In this document: positions 51,182-63,000 of the stretch, one piece after another
Numbering within the stretch: position 1 is the first letter of the stretch
Layout: every line of letters begins with the position of its first letter
DNA from: Lysobacter_L cavernae
Lineage (GTDB): Bacteria; Pseudomonadota; Gammaproteobacteria; Xanthomonadales; Xanthomonadaceae
Length of the DNA stretch: 64,000 nt
Assembly (NCBI RefSeq): GCF_042648505.1
Contig: NZ_JBHRXK010000003.1
Coordinates: 310,001 to 374,000, forward strand
Direction: 5' to 3'
Notes under the pieces: model-generated
What the model saw: only the letters and a program-made list of their open reading frames with translations
What the model was told of the DNA's origin: nothing
The model's database searches: none
Translations under genes and position numbers: made by a program

Positions 51182-51649
51182 TCACCCCGACACCGGCGCC
51201 ACCGGCCGCGGCGCCTTGGCGAACCGCGACGACAGTTCCTTGCGCAGCCCCTCCAGGCCCTGGTTCCTGCCCGACACCTTGAGCAGCGCATAGCCCTCCA
51301 GCGCGCAGCTCATCACGTCGCTGCCCAGCGCGATCTCGGTGTCGTTGGCGCGCTCGGTCAGTCGCTGCAACCGCTGCAGGCGCGGGCGCAGCACGTCGAT
51401 CGCGGCCAGGTCGGCCTGCGCCTCGGCCAGGTCCAGGCTGGGCGGCACCACCTGCGGGTTCTGCGCCAGCACGTTGAGCGCCTGCCGGCAGAAGGCCTCG
51501 GACTTGTCGCCCATGCGCGCCAGGCTGCGCCGCTCGTCGCCGTCCAGCGAGATCAATCCCGCCAGCTGGGTTTCGAGTGCGGCCAGGGCCTGGTCGATCG
51601 CCATCAGCTGGTCGCCGGTCAGGGTGAGGGATAGAAGGTTTTGGCTCAC
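51182..51649 (-). CDS. Conserved protein of unknown function, helical
   Basis: A 155-residue protein from GTG 51649, with GGAG ahead. It starts L-L-S-L-T-L-T-G-D-Q-L, has the well-conserved-looking S-L-A-R-M-G-D-K-S-E-A-F-C and A-Q-N-P-Q-V-V-P-P-S-L, and ends with K-V-S-G-R-N-Q-G-L-E-G-L-R-K-E-L. It is probably all-helical with coiled-coil stretches, cytosolic, no signal. Relatives are widespread in proteobacteria with no role assigned. It stands alone, divergent from the restriction-modification gene. Confidence 0.7.
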   Translation of the reverse strand: MSQNLLSLTLTGDQLMAIDQALAALETQLAGLISLDGDERRSLARMGDKSEAFCRQALNVLAQNPQVVPPSLDLAEAQADLAAIDVLRPRLQRLQRLTERANDTEIALGSDVMSCALEGYALLKVSGRNQGLEGLRKELSSRFAKAPRPVAPVSG

Positions 51650-51882
51650 TGCAATCTCCTTTGCGTTCCGTGTGAGAGGCCGGCGTGCCCGCCATCGCGA
51701 GCCTGCAACCGACCGGTGATGCCCCGCCGCGTTCCCTGTGGCGTGTGGTCCGTGACCGACCGCAGGCCGGCGACTGGAGCGGGGTGGAGTTTGCCAGATT
51801 TGGCGGTTGGGGCGAGCCCCGGCTCGGCGCGCTCCCCCTTGGTTGCCGGACCACAGCCCCGCATCAGGTCGCGTGCCGGGCG

Positions 51883-51910
51883 TTGGCGCCGTGACCGCCT
51901 GTCGTATCCT
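51883..51910 (+). promoter_or_regulatory. Possible promoter of the restriction-modification gene
   Basis: TTGGCG and TATCCT are 16 nt apart, about 30 nt before the GTG start. The match to the sigma-70 pattern is moderate. The rest of the 291-bp gap 51650-51940 shows nothing recognisable and no controller (C-protein) gene. Confidence 0.3.
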
Positions 51911-51940
51911 GCCAACTCGCTGTGATTAGGGGAGCGACGT

Positions 51941-54709
51941 GTGCCGCTGAGCTGGAACGAGATCAAGACCCGCGCCATCGCCTTTTCCAAGGAGTGGGAG
52001 GGCGAGTCGTCCGAAGACGCCGAAGCCAAGACCTTCTGGGACGCCTTCTTCGAGGTGTTCGGGGTCAATCGCCGGCGCATCGCCAGCTTCGAGGTGCCGG
52101 TCAAGCGCAACGACGGCAGTGGCGGCTTCATCGACCTGCTGTGGAAGGGCATCCTGCTGGTCGAGCACAAATCGCGCGGCAAGGATCTCGACCGCGCCGC
52201 CTCGCAGGCGCGCGACTATTTCCCCGGTTTGAAGGACCGCGACCTGCCGCGCTACGTGCTGGTCTCCGACTTCGCCCGCTTCCGTCTCTACGACCTGGAA
52301 TCCGGCGAGCAGCACGACTTCCCGCTGAAGGAGCTGCACCGCCACGTGCGTCTGTTCGGCTTCATCGCCGGCTACCAGAGCCGCGCGTTCAAGGACGAGG
52401 ACCCGGCCAACATCAAGGCCGCCGAGCGCATGGGCAAGCTGCACGATGCGCTCAAGAGCAGTGGCTACAGCGGCCATACACTGGAGATGCTGCTGGTGCG
52501 CGTGCTGTTCTGCCTGTTCGCTGAAGACACCGGCATCTTCGAGCCGCGTCGCCGCTTCCAGGACTTCATCGAGCAACGCACCGCCGACGATGGTAGCGAT
52601 CTGGGCGCGCAGCTCAGCGCGCTGTTCCATGTGCTCAACACTGCCGAGGACGCGCGCCAGAAGACCCTGGACGAGCAACTGGCCGGCTTCCCCTACGTCA
52701 ACGGCAAGTTGTTCGCCGAACCGCTGCCGCCGGCCGCGTTCGACGCCACCATGCGCGAGCGCCTGCTCGATGCCGCCGGGCTGGACTGGAGCGAGATCAG
52801 CCCGGCCATCTTCGGCGCGCTGTTCCAGTCGATCATGGACGAGAAGGCGCGGCGCAACCTGGGCGCGCACTACACCAGCGAGAAGAACATCCTCAAACTG
52901 ATCGGGCCGCTGTTCCTCGACGGGCTGCGGGCCGAGTTCGCCAAGGTGAAAAACAGCCGCGCCAAGCTGCACGAGTTCCACGAGAAGCTGGCGGCGCTGA
53001 CCTTCCTCGACCCGGCCTGCGGCTGCGGCAACTTCCTTGTCATTGCCTACCGCGAACTGCGCCTGCTCGAACTCGACGTGATCCTGGCCTTGTACGAGAA
53101 GGACCAGGAAGCCGGCCAGATCACCGACCCGCGCCTGCTGATCAAGTGCAACGTCGACCAGTTCTACGGCATCGAGATCGAGGAGTTCCCCGCACAGATC
53201 GCCCAGCTGGCGCTGTGGCTGGTGGACCATCAGGTCAATCTGCGTGTCAGCGAACTGTTCGGCAACCCGTTCGAGCGCCTGCCGCTGAAGAAGTCGGCGA
53301 CGATCGTGCACGGCAATGCGTTGCGGATTGATTGGAATGACGTGGTGCCGGCGGCGGAGCTGGATTACATCCTCGGCAATCCGCCGTTCGTGGGGAAGAA
53401 GGAACAGAGCGCCGCGCAGAAGGCAGATATGGCGCGAGTATTTGCGGGCGTGAAAGGCGCGGGCGTGTTGGACTTCGTCGCGGCCTGGTATCTCAAAGCT
53501 GCTGAGATTACGGGGGGGGGATACTGCCGATGCGCCTTTGTGTCAACAAATTCGATCACGCAAGGTGAACAAGTCGGTGTGCTTTGGACCGAGCTGTATC
53601 GGCGCGGAATGCACATCCAGTTTGCGCATCAGACTTTCAAGTGGAGCAACGAGGCGCGAAAGAATGCTGCGGTTCATTGCGTGATCATCGGGTTCGCATC
53701 GCTAGCTCCGGAGCGGGCCCGTCTTTTTGTTTACGCGAATCAGTCGGGAGAACCACTTGAGCTCTCCGCAGCCCGCATTAATGCGTACTTGCAGGATGGC
53801 CCCGAGGTGGTGATTACGCGTCGAATCCGGCCGTTGTCTCGGGTCCCCGAGATCACTAAAGGTAGTGAAGCGACTGACTTCGGATATTTGTTCTTAAATG
53901 GCGAAGAACGTTCCGATCTTCTTCGTAGTTGCCCTGCAGCGAGTAAATGGACAAAACGGGTTTACGGTTCCGAAGAATTGATCAACGGCAATGAACGTTG
54001 GTGTTTATGGCTGGAAGGGATATCACCAATGGAGCTGCGTGCTATGCCGCCAGTGCTCGAGCGCGTCGAACGCGTGAGGCACGGGCGAGCTGCGAGCGAC
54101 AAGGCGCGTACAAAAGAGTGGGCCGCCCGCCCGTCCGTTTTCTCTGAGAACCGGCAGCCAACAGCCTCGTACTTGGCTATACCCAAGGTGTCCTCGGAAA
54201 GACGGGACTATCTACCCATCGGATTTCTCACGGCGGATGACATTGCGACAGGCAGCTTGCAGGTAGTTCCCGATGCCGGGCTTTATCACTTCGGAGTTTT
54301 GAGTTCCGTCATGCACATGGCTTGGATGCGGGCTACAGGTGGACGCATGAAAAGCGACTATCAGTATTCCAACACCATCGTCTACAACAACTTCCCTTGG
54401 CCTGACTCGCCCAGCGACAAGCAAGGCGAAGCGATTGAGCAAGACGCCCAGGCCGTGCTCGACGCGCGTGCCGCATTCCCCGGCAGCACCCTGGCCGACC
54501 TCTACGACCCGACCACGATGCCGCCGGCGCTGGTCAAGGCCCACCAGGCGCTCGACCGCGCGGTCGATGCCGCCTACGGCAAGCGCGTGTTCAAGACCGA
54601 CGCTGAACGCGTCGCCTTCCTGTTCGAGCGCTACCAGAAGCTGACCTCGTTGCTGCCCGCGGTCAAGCCAAAGGCGGCACGCAGACCGCGCACCCCGGCC
54701 TCGCCCTGA
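51941..54709 (+). CDS. Single-chain restriction-modification enzyme of the MmeI type (Type IIL/IIG)
   Basis: A 922-residue protein, nearly the length of MmeI (919). The N-terminal nuclease has the MmeI catalytic pattern Asp65-x9-Glu75-x-Lys77 (F-I-D-L-L-W then V-E-H-K-S-R). The methyltransferase has motif I F-L-D-P-A-C-G-C-G-N-F-L (355-366) and the catalytic N-P-P-F at 480-483, an adenine-N6 type. Residues 516-826 are the target-recognition part; the DNA there is clearly lower in GC than the flanks. A run of nine G (53512-53520) encodes Gly at 525-527 just before it. The enzyme would methylate one strand and cut about 20 bp away. It starts at GTG and stands alone. BREX PglX is less likely: no brx genes are near. 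Confidence 0.92.
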   Translation: MPLSWNEIKTRAIAFSKEWEGESSEDAEAKTFWDAFFEVFGVNRRRIASFEVPVKRNDGSGGFIDLLWKGILLVEHKSRGKDLDRAASQARDYFPGLKDRDLPRYVLVSDFARFRLYDLESGEQHDFPLKELHRHVRLFGFIAGYQSRAFKDEDPANIKAAERMGKLHDALKSSGYSGHTLEMLLVRVLFCLFAEDTGIFEPRRRFQDFIEQRTADDGSDLGAQLSALFHVLNTAEDARQKTLDEQLAGFPYVNGKLFAEPLPPAAFDATMRERLLDAAGLDWSEISPAIFGALFQSIMDEKARRNLGAHYTSEKNILKLIGPLFLDGLRAEFAKVKNSRAKLHEFHEKLAALTFLDPACGCGNFLVIAYRELRLLELDVILALYEKDQEAGQITDPRLLIKCNVDQFYGIEIEEFPAQIAQLALWLVDHQVNLRVSELFGNPFERLPLKKSATIVHGNALRIDWNDVVPAAELDYILGNPPFVGKKEQSAAQKADMARVFAGVKGAGVLDFVAAWYLKAAEITGGGYCRCAFVSTNSITQGEQVGVLWTELYRRGMHIQFAHQTFKWSNEARKNAAVHCVIIGFASLAPERARLFVYANQSGEPLELSAARINAYLQDGPEVVITRRIRPLSRVPEITKGSEATDFGYLFLNGEERSDLLRSCPAASKWTKRVYGSEELINGNERWCLWLEGISPMELRAMPPVLERVERVRHGRAASDKARTKEWAARPSVFSENRQPTASYLAIPKVSSERRDYLPIGFLTADDIATGSLQVVPDAGLYHFGVLSSVMHMAWMRATGGRMKSDYQYSNTIVYNNFPWPDSPSDKQGEAIEQDAQAVLDARAAFPGSTLADLYDPTTMPPALVKAHQALDRAVDAAYGKRVFKTDAERVAFLFERYQKLTSLLPAVKPKAARRPRTPASP

Positions 54710-54970
54710 CCGGCCTGTACAACGTACACGGGATGGCTGTCCCGCCTGCGCGATGGCTGCCGACGCACAAGCGGGCCGCTGGATGTGACCCGTTTCAAAT
54801 TTTGTGGGGCATCAGCGCCGACACCGGTGGCCAGGGACCATGTGCACATGACCGGCACAGCGATGGTCTGGCAAGGTGCATGGGGGAGGGCGGTTGCGCC
54901 TGATTCCATTGACTGGCCGATGGGGAACATCGGCCTCCGGCCCGAGGGCCATCGACTATGAGGGGGCGTC

Positions 54971-57628
54971 ATGCGTCGTTTACTGGTTTCTGCCATTGCT
55001 CTGGTTCTGGCCGGTGGTTGCGTGACCGCCGTGGCCGGGACAACGGCCCCTGCGGCCGGCTCTGCCGCGCTGCCCACCACGCAGCTGCCGCGCAGCGTGC
55101 GGCCCGTGCACTACGACGTGGCAGTGGTGCCGAATGCGCAATCGATGAGTTTTGATGGCCACGTGGCGATCACCCTGGAGGTGCTGCAGCCGACGACGTC
55201 GATCACCCTGCACGCGGTTGACATGGCCTTCGCCAACACGTCATTGGCCGCCGCGGGCTCGCGCGCCGTGCCGATGGCGCCGAAGGTGTCCACCGATGCC
55301 AAGACGCAGACCGCGACCTTCGCCTTCGAGCGGGCGCTGGCTCCGGGCCGCTACACGCTGGCCACCGATTACACGGGAAAGATCGGCACGCAGGCCAACG
55401 GCCTGTTCGCGATCGACTACGACAGCAAGGCCGGCAAGAAGCGCGCGCTGTACACGCAGTTCGAGAACTCCGACGCGCGCAAGTTCGTGCCGTCGTGGGA
55501 CGAGCCCAGCTACAAGGCGACCTTCGCCCTGACCGCGACCGTGCCGTCGAGCCAGATGACGGTGAGCAACATGCCGGTGGTGGAGACCACCGACCTGGGC
55601 AACGGCAGCAAGCGCGTCAAGTTCGCGCAGTCGCCCAGGATGTCCACCTACCTGCTGTTCTTCAGCCTCGGTGATTTCGAGCGCGCGACGCTGCAGGCCG
55701 GAGCCACCGAGGTCGGCGTCGTCGCCCAGACCGGATTGATCGACCAGGCCAAGTTCGCGCTGGAGTCCACGGTCGATGTGCTGCGCGAGTACAACGACTA
55801 CTTCGGCGTCCCGTATCCGCTGCCCAAGCTCGACAACGTGGCCTCGCCGGGCAGCAGCCAGTTCTTCGGCGCGATGGAGAACTGGGGCGCGATCTTCACC
55901 TTCGAGCACACGCTGCTGCTCGATCCAAGCATCTCCACGCAATCGGACAAGCAGCGCGTGTACGCGGTCGCCGCGCACGAGATCGCGCACCAGTGGTTTG
56001 GCAACCTGGTGACGATGAGCTGGTGGGACGACCTGTGGCTCAACGAGGGTTTCGCCACCTGGATGGCGGGTCGCACCACGGCCAAGCTGCACCCGGAATG
56101 GAACACGCAGCTCAACGCGGTGGGCGGGCGCGAGGCCGCGATGGGTCGCGATGCGGTCGCTTCCACGCACCCGGTGGTGCAGCACGTGGAAACGGTGGAG
56201 CAGGCCAGCCAGGCCTTCGACGCGATCACCTATTCCAAGGGAGGCGCGGTCATCCGCATGCTCGAGGGTTTCGTCGGCGAGGACGCCTGGCGCGAGGGCG
56301 TGCGTCGTTACATGAAAGAACATGCGTACGGCAACACCGTGTCGGACGATCTGTGGCGGCAGGTGCAGGCCGCGGCGGGCAAACCAATCCTCGATATCGC
56401 CCACGACTTCACCCTGCAGCCGGGCGTTCCGCTGATCCGCGTGGAATCGGCAACCTGCAATGCCGGCAAGACCACGTTGAAGCTGAGCCAGGGCGAGTTC
56501 ACCAAAGACCGTCCTGACAAGCAGCCATTGACGTGGCGCGTGCCGGTGATTGCGCAGGTCGCGGGCAGCGCGCCGGCGCGCACGGTGGTGGAGGGCGGCG
56601 CCGGTGTGCTCGACGTTGCCGGTTGCGGCCCGGTGATCGTCAATGCCGGCCAGAGCGGTTACTACCGCACGCTGTACGCGCAGCCGCAGTTCGATGCGAT
56701 CCGCGACGGCTTCGCCACGCTCGCGCCGATCGACCAGCTCGGCCTGATGGGCGATGCCTGGGCACTGGGCATGGCCGGCCTGCGGCCGGCGTCGGATTAC
56801 CTGGACCTCGCCGCGGCCACGCCGCTCGATGCTGACCCGAAGCTATGGGGCGGCATTGCCGACAACCTGCAGGGCCTCGACGCCTATTACCGGGGCGATG
56901 CCGCGCGCCAGGCCCGGTTTCGCAAGTTCGCGGTGGCTACGCTGGCGCCGGCATTCGCGCGGGTGGGTTGGGAGGCGAAGGCCGATGAGGCCGGCCCGGT
57001 CGCGATCCTGCGCATGCAACTGATCGACGCGTTGTCGTCGTTGGGCGACCGCGCGGTCGTCGCCGAGGCGCAACGGCGTTATGCGGCCAGCGCGAACGAC
57101 GCCGCTGCTATGCCGGCGGCGCTGCGCAAGACCATCCTGGGCGTGGTGGCGGCACACGCCGACGCCGCGACCTGGGAGCGACTGCACGCCGCGGCGAAGG
57201 CCGAGAAGACCCCACTGGTGAAGGACCAGTACTACGCACTGCTGTCATCGGCGGAAGACCCGAAGCTGGCGCGACGCGCGTTGGAGCTGGCGCTGACCGC
57301 GGAACCCGGCGAGACCAACAGCGCCCGCATGATCTCGGCGGTCGCCTGGCACCATCCCGACCTGGCATTCGACTACGCCGTGGCGCACCGCGAGCAAGTC
57401 GACACCAAGGTCGACACCACCTCGCTGAGCCGCTACTACCCGGGGCTGGCTGGAAATTCGCTGGATGCGGCGATGATCGACAAGATCACCGCCTACGCCG
57501 ATGCGCATATCGCCGCCGGTTCGCGCCGCGCTGCCGACACGGCAATCGCCAACATCGTCTATCGCCGCAAGGTGCGTGACGAGCAGCTGCCGGAAATAGA
57601 TATGTGGCTGAAGAAGAACCGCGGCTGA
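54971..57628 (+). CDS. Exported M1-family aminopeptidase
   Basis: An 885-residue zinc peptidase that removes N-terminal residues from peptides. Residues 1-24 are a signal peptide; the possible lipobox A-G-G-C is imperfect, so it is secreted or periplasmic. The substrate motif is G-A-M-E-N-W-G; the zinc site is H-E-I-A-H-Q-W-F-G (His336, His340) with Glu359 of L-N-E-G-F-A. An ERAP1-like C-terminal helical domain makes up the rest. AGGGGG precedes the ATG. It stands alone and has a strong terminator. Confidence 0.92.
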   Translation: MRRLLVSAIALVLAGGCVTAVAGTTAPAAGSAALPTTQLPRSVRPVHYDVAVVPNAQSMSFDGHVAITLEVLQPTTSITLHAVDMAFANTSLAAAGSRAVPMAPKVSTDAKTQTATFAFERALAPGRYTLATDYTGKIGTQANGLFAIDYDSKAGKKRALYTQFENSDARKFVPSWDEPSYKATFALTATVPSSQMTVSNMPVVETTDLGNGSKRVKFAQSPRMSTYLLFFSLGDFERATLQAGATEVGVVAQTGLIDQAKFALESTVDVLREYNDYFGVPYPLPKLDNVASPGSSQFFGAMENWGAIFTFEHTLLLDPSISTQSDKQRVYAVAAHEIAHQWFGNLVTMSWWDDLWLNEGFATWMAGRTTAKLHPEWNTQLNAVGGREAAMGRDAVASTHPVVQHVETVEQASQAFDAITYSKGGAVIRMLEGFVGEDAWREGVRRYMKEHAYGNTVSDDLWRQVQAAAGKPILDIAHDFTLQPGVPLIRVESATCNAGKTTLKLSQGEFTKDRPDKQPLTWRVPVIAQVAGSAPARTVVEGGAGVLDVAGCGPVIVNAGQSGYYRTLYAQPQFDAIRDGFATLAPIDQLGLMGDAWALGMAGLRPASDYLDLAAATPLDADPKLWGGIADNLQGLDAYYRGDAARQARFRKFAVATLAPAFARVGWEAKADEAGPVAILRMQLIDALSSLGDRAVVAEAQRRYAASANDAAAMPAALRKTILGVVAAHADAATWERLHAAAKAEKTPLVKDQYYALLSSAEDPKLARRALELALTAEPGETNSARMISAVAWHHPDLAFDYAVAHREQVDTKVDTTSLSRYYPGLAGNSLDAAMIDKITAYADAHIAAGSRRAADTAIANIVYRRKVRDEQLPEIDMWLKKNRG

Positions 57629-57649
57629 GGTGATCCGGCCCGCTGCACG

Positions 57650-57682
57650 AAACAAAAGGCTCCTGTTCGGAGCCTTTTGTTT
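57650..57682 (+). terminator. Terminator of the aminopeptidase gene
   Basis: A perfect 14-bp stem AAACAAAAGGCTCC / GGAGCCTTTTGTTT with a 5-nt loop, 21 nt after the stop. Confidence 0.9.
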
Positions 57683-57694
57683 CTGCGAGCTTGA

Positions 57695-57808
57695 TCGACG
57701 GGCACGGTCGACAGCAAGGCCCACGCCGACAAGGCCGTCGCGGTCGCCACGAAGATCAAGGGCGTGAAGAACGTTGACGCAACCGCGTTGCTGGTCGCCG
57801 GCAAGTGA
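57695..57808 (+). pseudogene. Relic of a BON-domain protein gene (3' end only)
   Basis: A 38-codon stretch, stop included, without a start codon reads S-T-G-T-V-D-S-K-A-H-A-D-K-A-V and ends V-K-N-V-D-A-T-A-L-L-V. This is the second half of a BON domain (G-T-V-x-S-x-x-x-x-x-x-A, then G-V-x-x-V-x-x-x-L), as in OsmY. An in-frame TGA closes the frame just upstream, and the strong terminator of the previous gene lies 12 nt ahead, so the first part of the gene is gone. Codon use is still like coding DNA. Confidence 0.7.
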
Positions 57809-57927
57809 ATGAGGCAATAGCGCAGCTATGCATGTACGCCAGAAGACAGCCCGCAATGCGGAACCTTTTTCATGGAGTGCTCGCGTCCGTGATGCAACGG
57901 CCAGCAAGTTGTTGACCCGCAGATGCC

Positions 57928-58602
57928 CTAGCCGGGCGACAGCAGCACCACCGCGATCAGGGTGTTGATCACCATACCCAGTATCAGCACCAGCAGGGTC
58001 GCGCTGACCGCACGCCACCATGGCAGCTGCAGGATCAGGCGGAACCTGTGTGCCTGCACGCACACATACCAGAGGCAGGCCACCGCCATGATGAAAAGGC
58101 CGGCCAACTGCGTCGTCGGGTCCTTTAGGCGCACGAACACCGTGCCGCTGGACAGGGCGATCGCGAATGGCGCGGCCAGGTAGCACTGCACGTAGAACGG
58201 ACGCCGCATGGTCTCGCGGTCGAGCGGCGTGCGAGTGCGGTGGAGCAGGTACACGGTAGCGATCAGCGGCCAGATGCCGAAGGTGATCGCACGGTAGATC
58301 AGCAGGTTCTGCTGCGAGCCGAACACTGTGCGGGACAGTTCGTTGACGGTCACCGGCATCGTTGCATGCATGGCGATCTCAAGGGCATGCGCCAACAGCA
58401 CCGCCAGCACCAGGAACAGCGGTGGACTGAGCGCGTCGCTGAACTGGCTGCGCAGCGGGTCGCCCAGTTCGTCGTCGGCATAGCGCGCCATCCGTTGCGG
58501 ATGGCGGACCACCCGCCACAGGGTCCGAGGAAAGAACACCAGCCAAGTCACGGCCTCGTAGAGGAATTCCTCGAACGACTTCATGATCTTCAAGAAGTCC
58601 AT
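57928..58602 (-). CDS. Yip1-like membrane protein
   Basis: A 224-residue protein with five hydrophobic helices, among them L-F-L-V-L-A-V-L-L-A-H-A, A-I-T-F-G-I-W-P-L-I-A-T-V-Y-L-L and L-V-L-I-L-G-M-V-I-N-T-L-I-A. The N terminus is amphipathic (M-D-F-L-K-I-M-K-S-F-E-E-F). The layout and the Pro/Phe-rich first loop resemble Yip1-domain permease-like proteins of gammaproteobacteria. No function is known. It stands alone; the 299-bp gap downstream contains the BON relic. Confidence 0.65.
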   Translation of the reverse strand: MDFLKIMKSFEEFLYEAVTWLVFFPRTLWRVVRHPQRMARYADDELGDPLRSQFSDALSPPLFLVLAVLLAHALEIAMHATMPVTVNELSRTVFGSQQNLLIYRAITFGIWPLIATVYLLHRTRTPLDRETMRRPFYVQCYLAAPFAIALSSGTVFVRLKDPTTQLAGLFIMAVACLWYVCVQAHRFRLILQLPWWRAVSATLLVLILGMVINTLIAVVLLSPG

Positions 58603-58795
58603 GCGTCATCGCTGCGAAGAGGGCGGATGGGAGGGACAGTAGCAGAGTGATCGCAACGGGTGTTCACGAGCAGAGCGAACGTCCATGGATCTTCGATCCC
58701 TGGCCACCGGGCATAGCCCGATGGCGCTCAGCGCCGCGCGAACCAGTGGCTCGCAAGCAGCGGCACATCGCCCCCGCCTACGCGGGATGACGGAC

Positions 58796-58823
58796 AAAAA
58801 AAGGGCCCCGCAATCGCGGGGCC
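58796..58823 (-). terminator. Rho-independent terminator of gcvP
   Basis: On the minus strand GGCCCCGC / GCGGGGCC with a GATT loop runs into a seven-T tail, 25 nt after the gcvP stop. A half-element of the CGTCATCCCGCG family lies just beyond it (near 58772-58792). Confidence 0.9.
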
Positions 58824-58847
58824 TCTTCTGGGTCGATCGCGCGGTGC

Positions 58848-61733
<2,886 letters not shown>

Positions 61734-61753
61734 GGCTGGAGCGTCCAAAAGTG

Positions 61754-61770
61754 ACGTGCGTGCCGCACGT
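61754..61770 (-). promoter_or_regulatory. Hairpin between riboswitch and gcvP (expression platform)
   Basis: ACGTGCG-GCA-CGCACGT is a perfect 7-bp hairpin on the leader RNA. It lies between the end of the second aptamer and the start codon and is followed by CACTTTTGG. It may be the switch element acting as a weak terminator or by blocking ribosome entry. Confidence 0.5.
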
Positions 61771-61773
61771 AGG

Positions 61774-61991
61774 GCGCCCCTCTGTCCTTTTGCCTGAGAG
61801 TTTGGAAGCGCGGGGGGAGGGAGATTGCTCTCGCTGCGCGCTTCGTGCCCCTTCGGCGCCGGTTCGCCATGAAGGCCGCCGGTCTCTCCAGAGTTGTTAG
61901 GCACGCGGCGGTTATGGGGCCTGAGCGATTACGGGCGGTTGCGCCTTCGGCAGCGGTCATGCCGTTGCCGGCCGACCGCTTCTCCCACCGC
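61774..61991 (-). ncRNA. Tandem glycine riboswitch upstream of gcvP
   Basis: On the minus strand the two aptamers are recognised by their conserved cores. Aptamer 1 starts GGGAGAAGCGG, has GCCGAAGGCGCAACCGCCC and then CGCTCAGGC. The linker AACTCTGGAGAG leads into aptamer 2, which has GCGCCGAAGGGGCA and ends AACTCTCAGGCAAAAGGACA. Binding of glycine to both switches on the glycine-cleavage gene in relatives. The rest of the 402-bp region to the next gene (62135) is short divergent upstream sequence. Confidence 0.9.
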
Positions 61992-62135
61992 GTGCTTGAC
62001 CCGGCAATTATAGCCGCAGGCCAGACCGATGCCGCTTGCGGCTGAGGGGCGGAGAGGAGCCGGTGAGGCCATTCAGATTCGGCCGGTCGGCCCGTACCAT
62101 GGAGCGCACGAGAGGCGCACATCAGGGGGCACGCA

Positions 62136-62903
62136 ATGAATGTCGAGACGGACCCGAGCCCGCCCGTGATCGAGGGCGCATCGGCCGCGGCCCCGGCCGG
62201 CGCCCCTGCGGCAAGGAGCCCGGGCATTCCCGTGGTGATCCGGATCGGGCGGCGGCTGCTGCGAGAGCCCAGCCTGATGGTGACCCTGGCCTATGTCTTC
62301 GTGTCTTTCATCGGGTTGTGGTCGAGCTATTGGTTCTATCGCGGCTTCAACCTGCCCATCCTCGAATACATGCAGGCCGGCGATTACCTGGTCGCCGGTC
62401 TTCGCGACCCGGTCTACGCGATCCTGTTGTTCACCTCAGTGGCGATTGCGCTGCTGGTGTCGTGGCCGGAAACCCATCGCCGTGACCATCCCGAGCGCGT
62501 GGAGGAGTACCGCCGCAAATGGTGGGGGCGGCTGGTCTTCAGCAACTTTCGGGGGTTTCGCTGGAAGGGGCTCGGCATGGCCCACGAAACCGGCATCGTC
62601 TTCGCGGTGCTATGGGGCTTGGTCGCGGCCTCGGCGGCTTACGTCGACATGAAGGCCGGGCAGATTCGCGAAGACCGCGCCGGGGCCCGCGTGCAGGTCA
62701 CATTGACTGGCGATGCCGCGCCGCAGCCCAATGCGGCGCGCCTGCTCGGCAGCAGCAGTGCGTTCGTGTTCCTGTGGTGGCCCGACCGGAAGGTCGCCGA
62801 GGCGGTGCCGATCGAAAGCATCGGCCGCCTGACGACCGTACCGGCCGTGCATAACAAGGTGCGGCCGACCCCTGCAGCCCCTTCGGCCAAGGCAGCGCGC
62901 TGA
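62136..62903 (+). CDS. Membrane protein of unknown function
   Basis: A 255-residue protein. After an Ala/Pro-rich head come three hydrophobic helices: L-M-V-T-L-A-Y-V-F-V-S-F-I-G-L, Y-A-I-L-L-F-T-S-V-A-I-A-L-L-V and I-V-F-A-V-L-W-G-L-V-A-A-S. A basic cytosolic loop (E-E-Y-R-R-K-W-W-G-R) lies between helices 2 and 3. The last 80 residues are a soluble domain with F-V-F-L-W-W-P-D-R-K. No family recognised. Divergent from gcvP; it may share the intergenic promoter region. Confidence 0.6.
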   Translation: MNVETDPSPPVIEGASAAAPAGAPAARSPGIPVVIRIGRRLLREPSLMVTLAYVFVSFIGLWSSYWFYRGFNLPILEYMQAGDYLVAGLRDPVYAILLFTSVAIALLVSWPETHRRDHPERVEEYRRKWWGRLVFSNFRGFRWKGLGMAHETGIVFAVLWGLVAASAAYVDMKAGQIREDRAGARVQVTLTGDAAPQPNAARLLGSSSAFVFLWWPDRKVAEAVPIESIGRLTTVPAVHNKVRPTPAAPSAKAAR

Positions 62904-63000
62904 TCGCCCAGGCCGGCACAGTGCCGACGGCGCGTTGTGGCAGTTTCGTACCAGTGCGGGGCGTATCCTTGTCGCCCCGGATCGATGCAGGATGCATGGC

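Noticed and set aside
51941..54709. BREX PglX or a Type I HsdM subunit
   Set aside because: The nuclease motif D-x9-E-x-K, the length and the single-chain layout fit MmeI, and no brx, hsdR or hsdS gene lies around it.
61734..61904. A 57-codon extension of GcvP
   Set aside because: It reads through the second riboswitch aptamer; the family start is at 61733.
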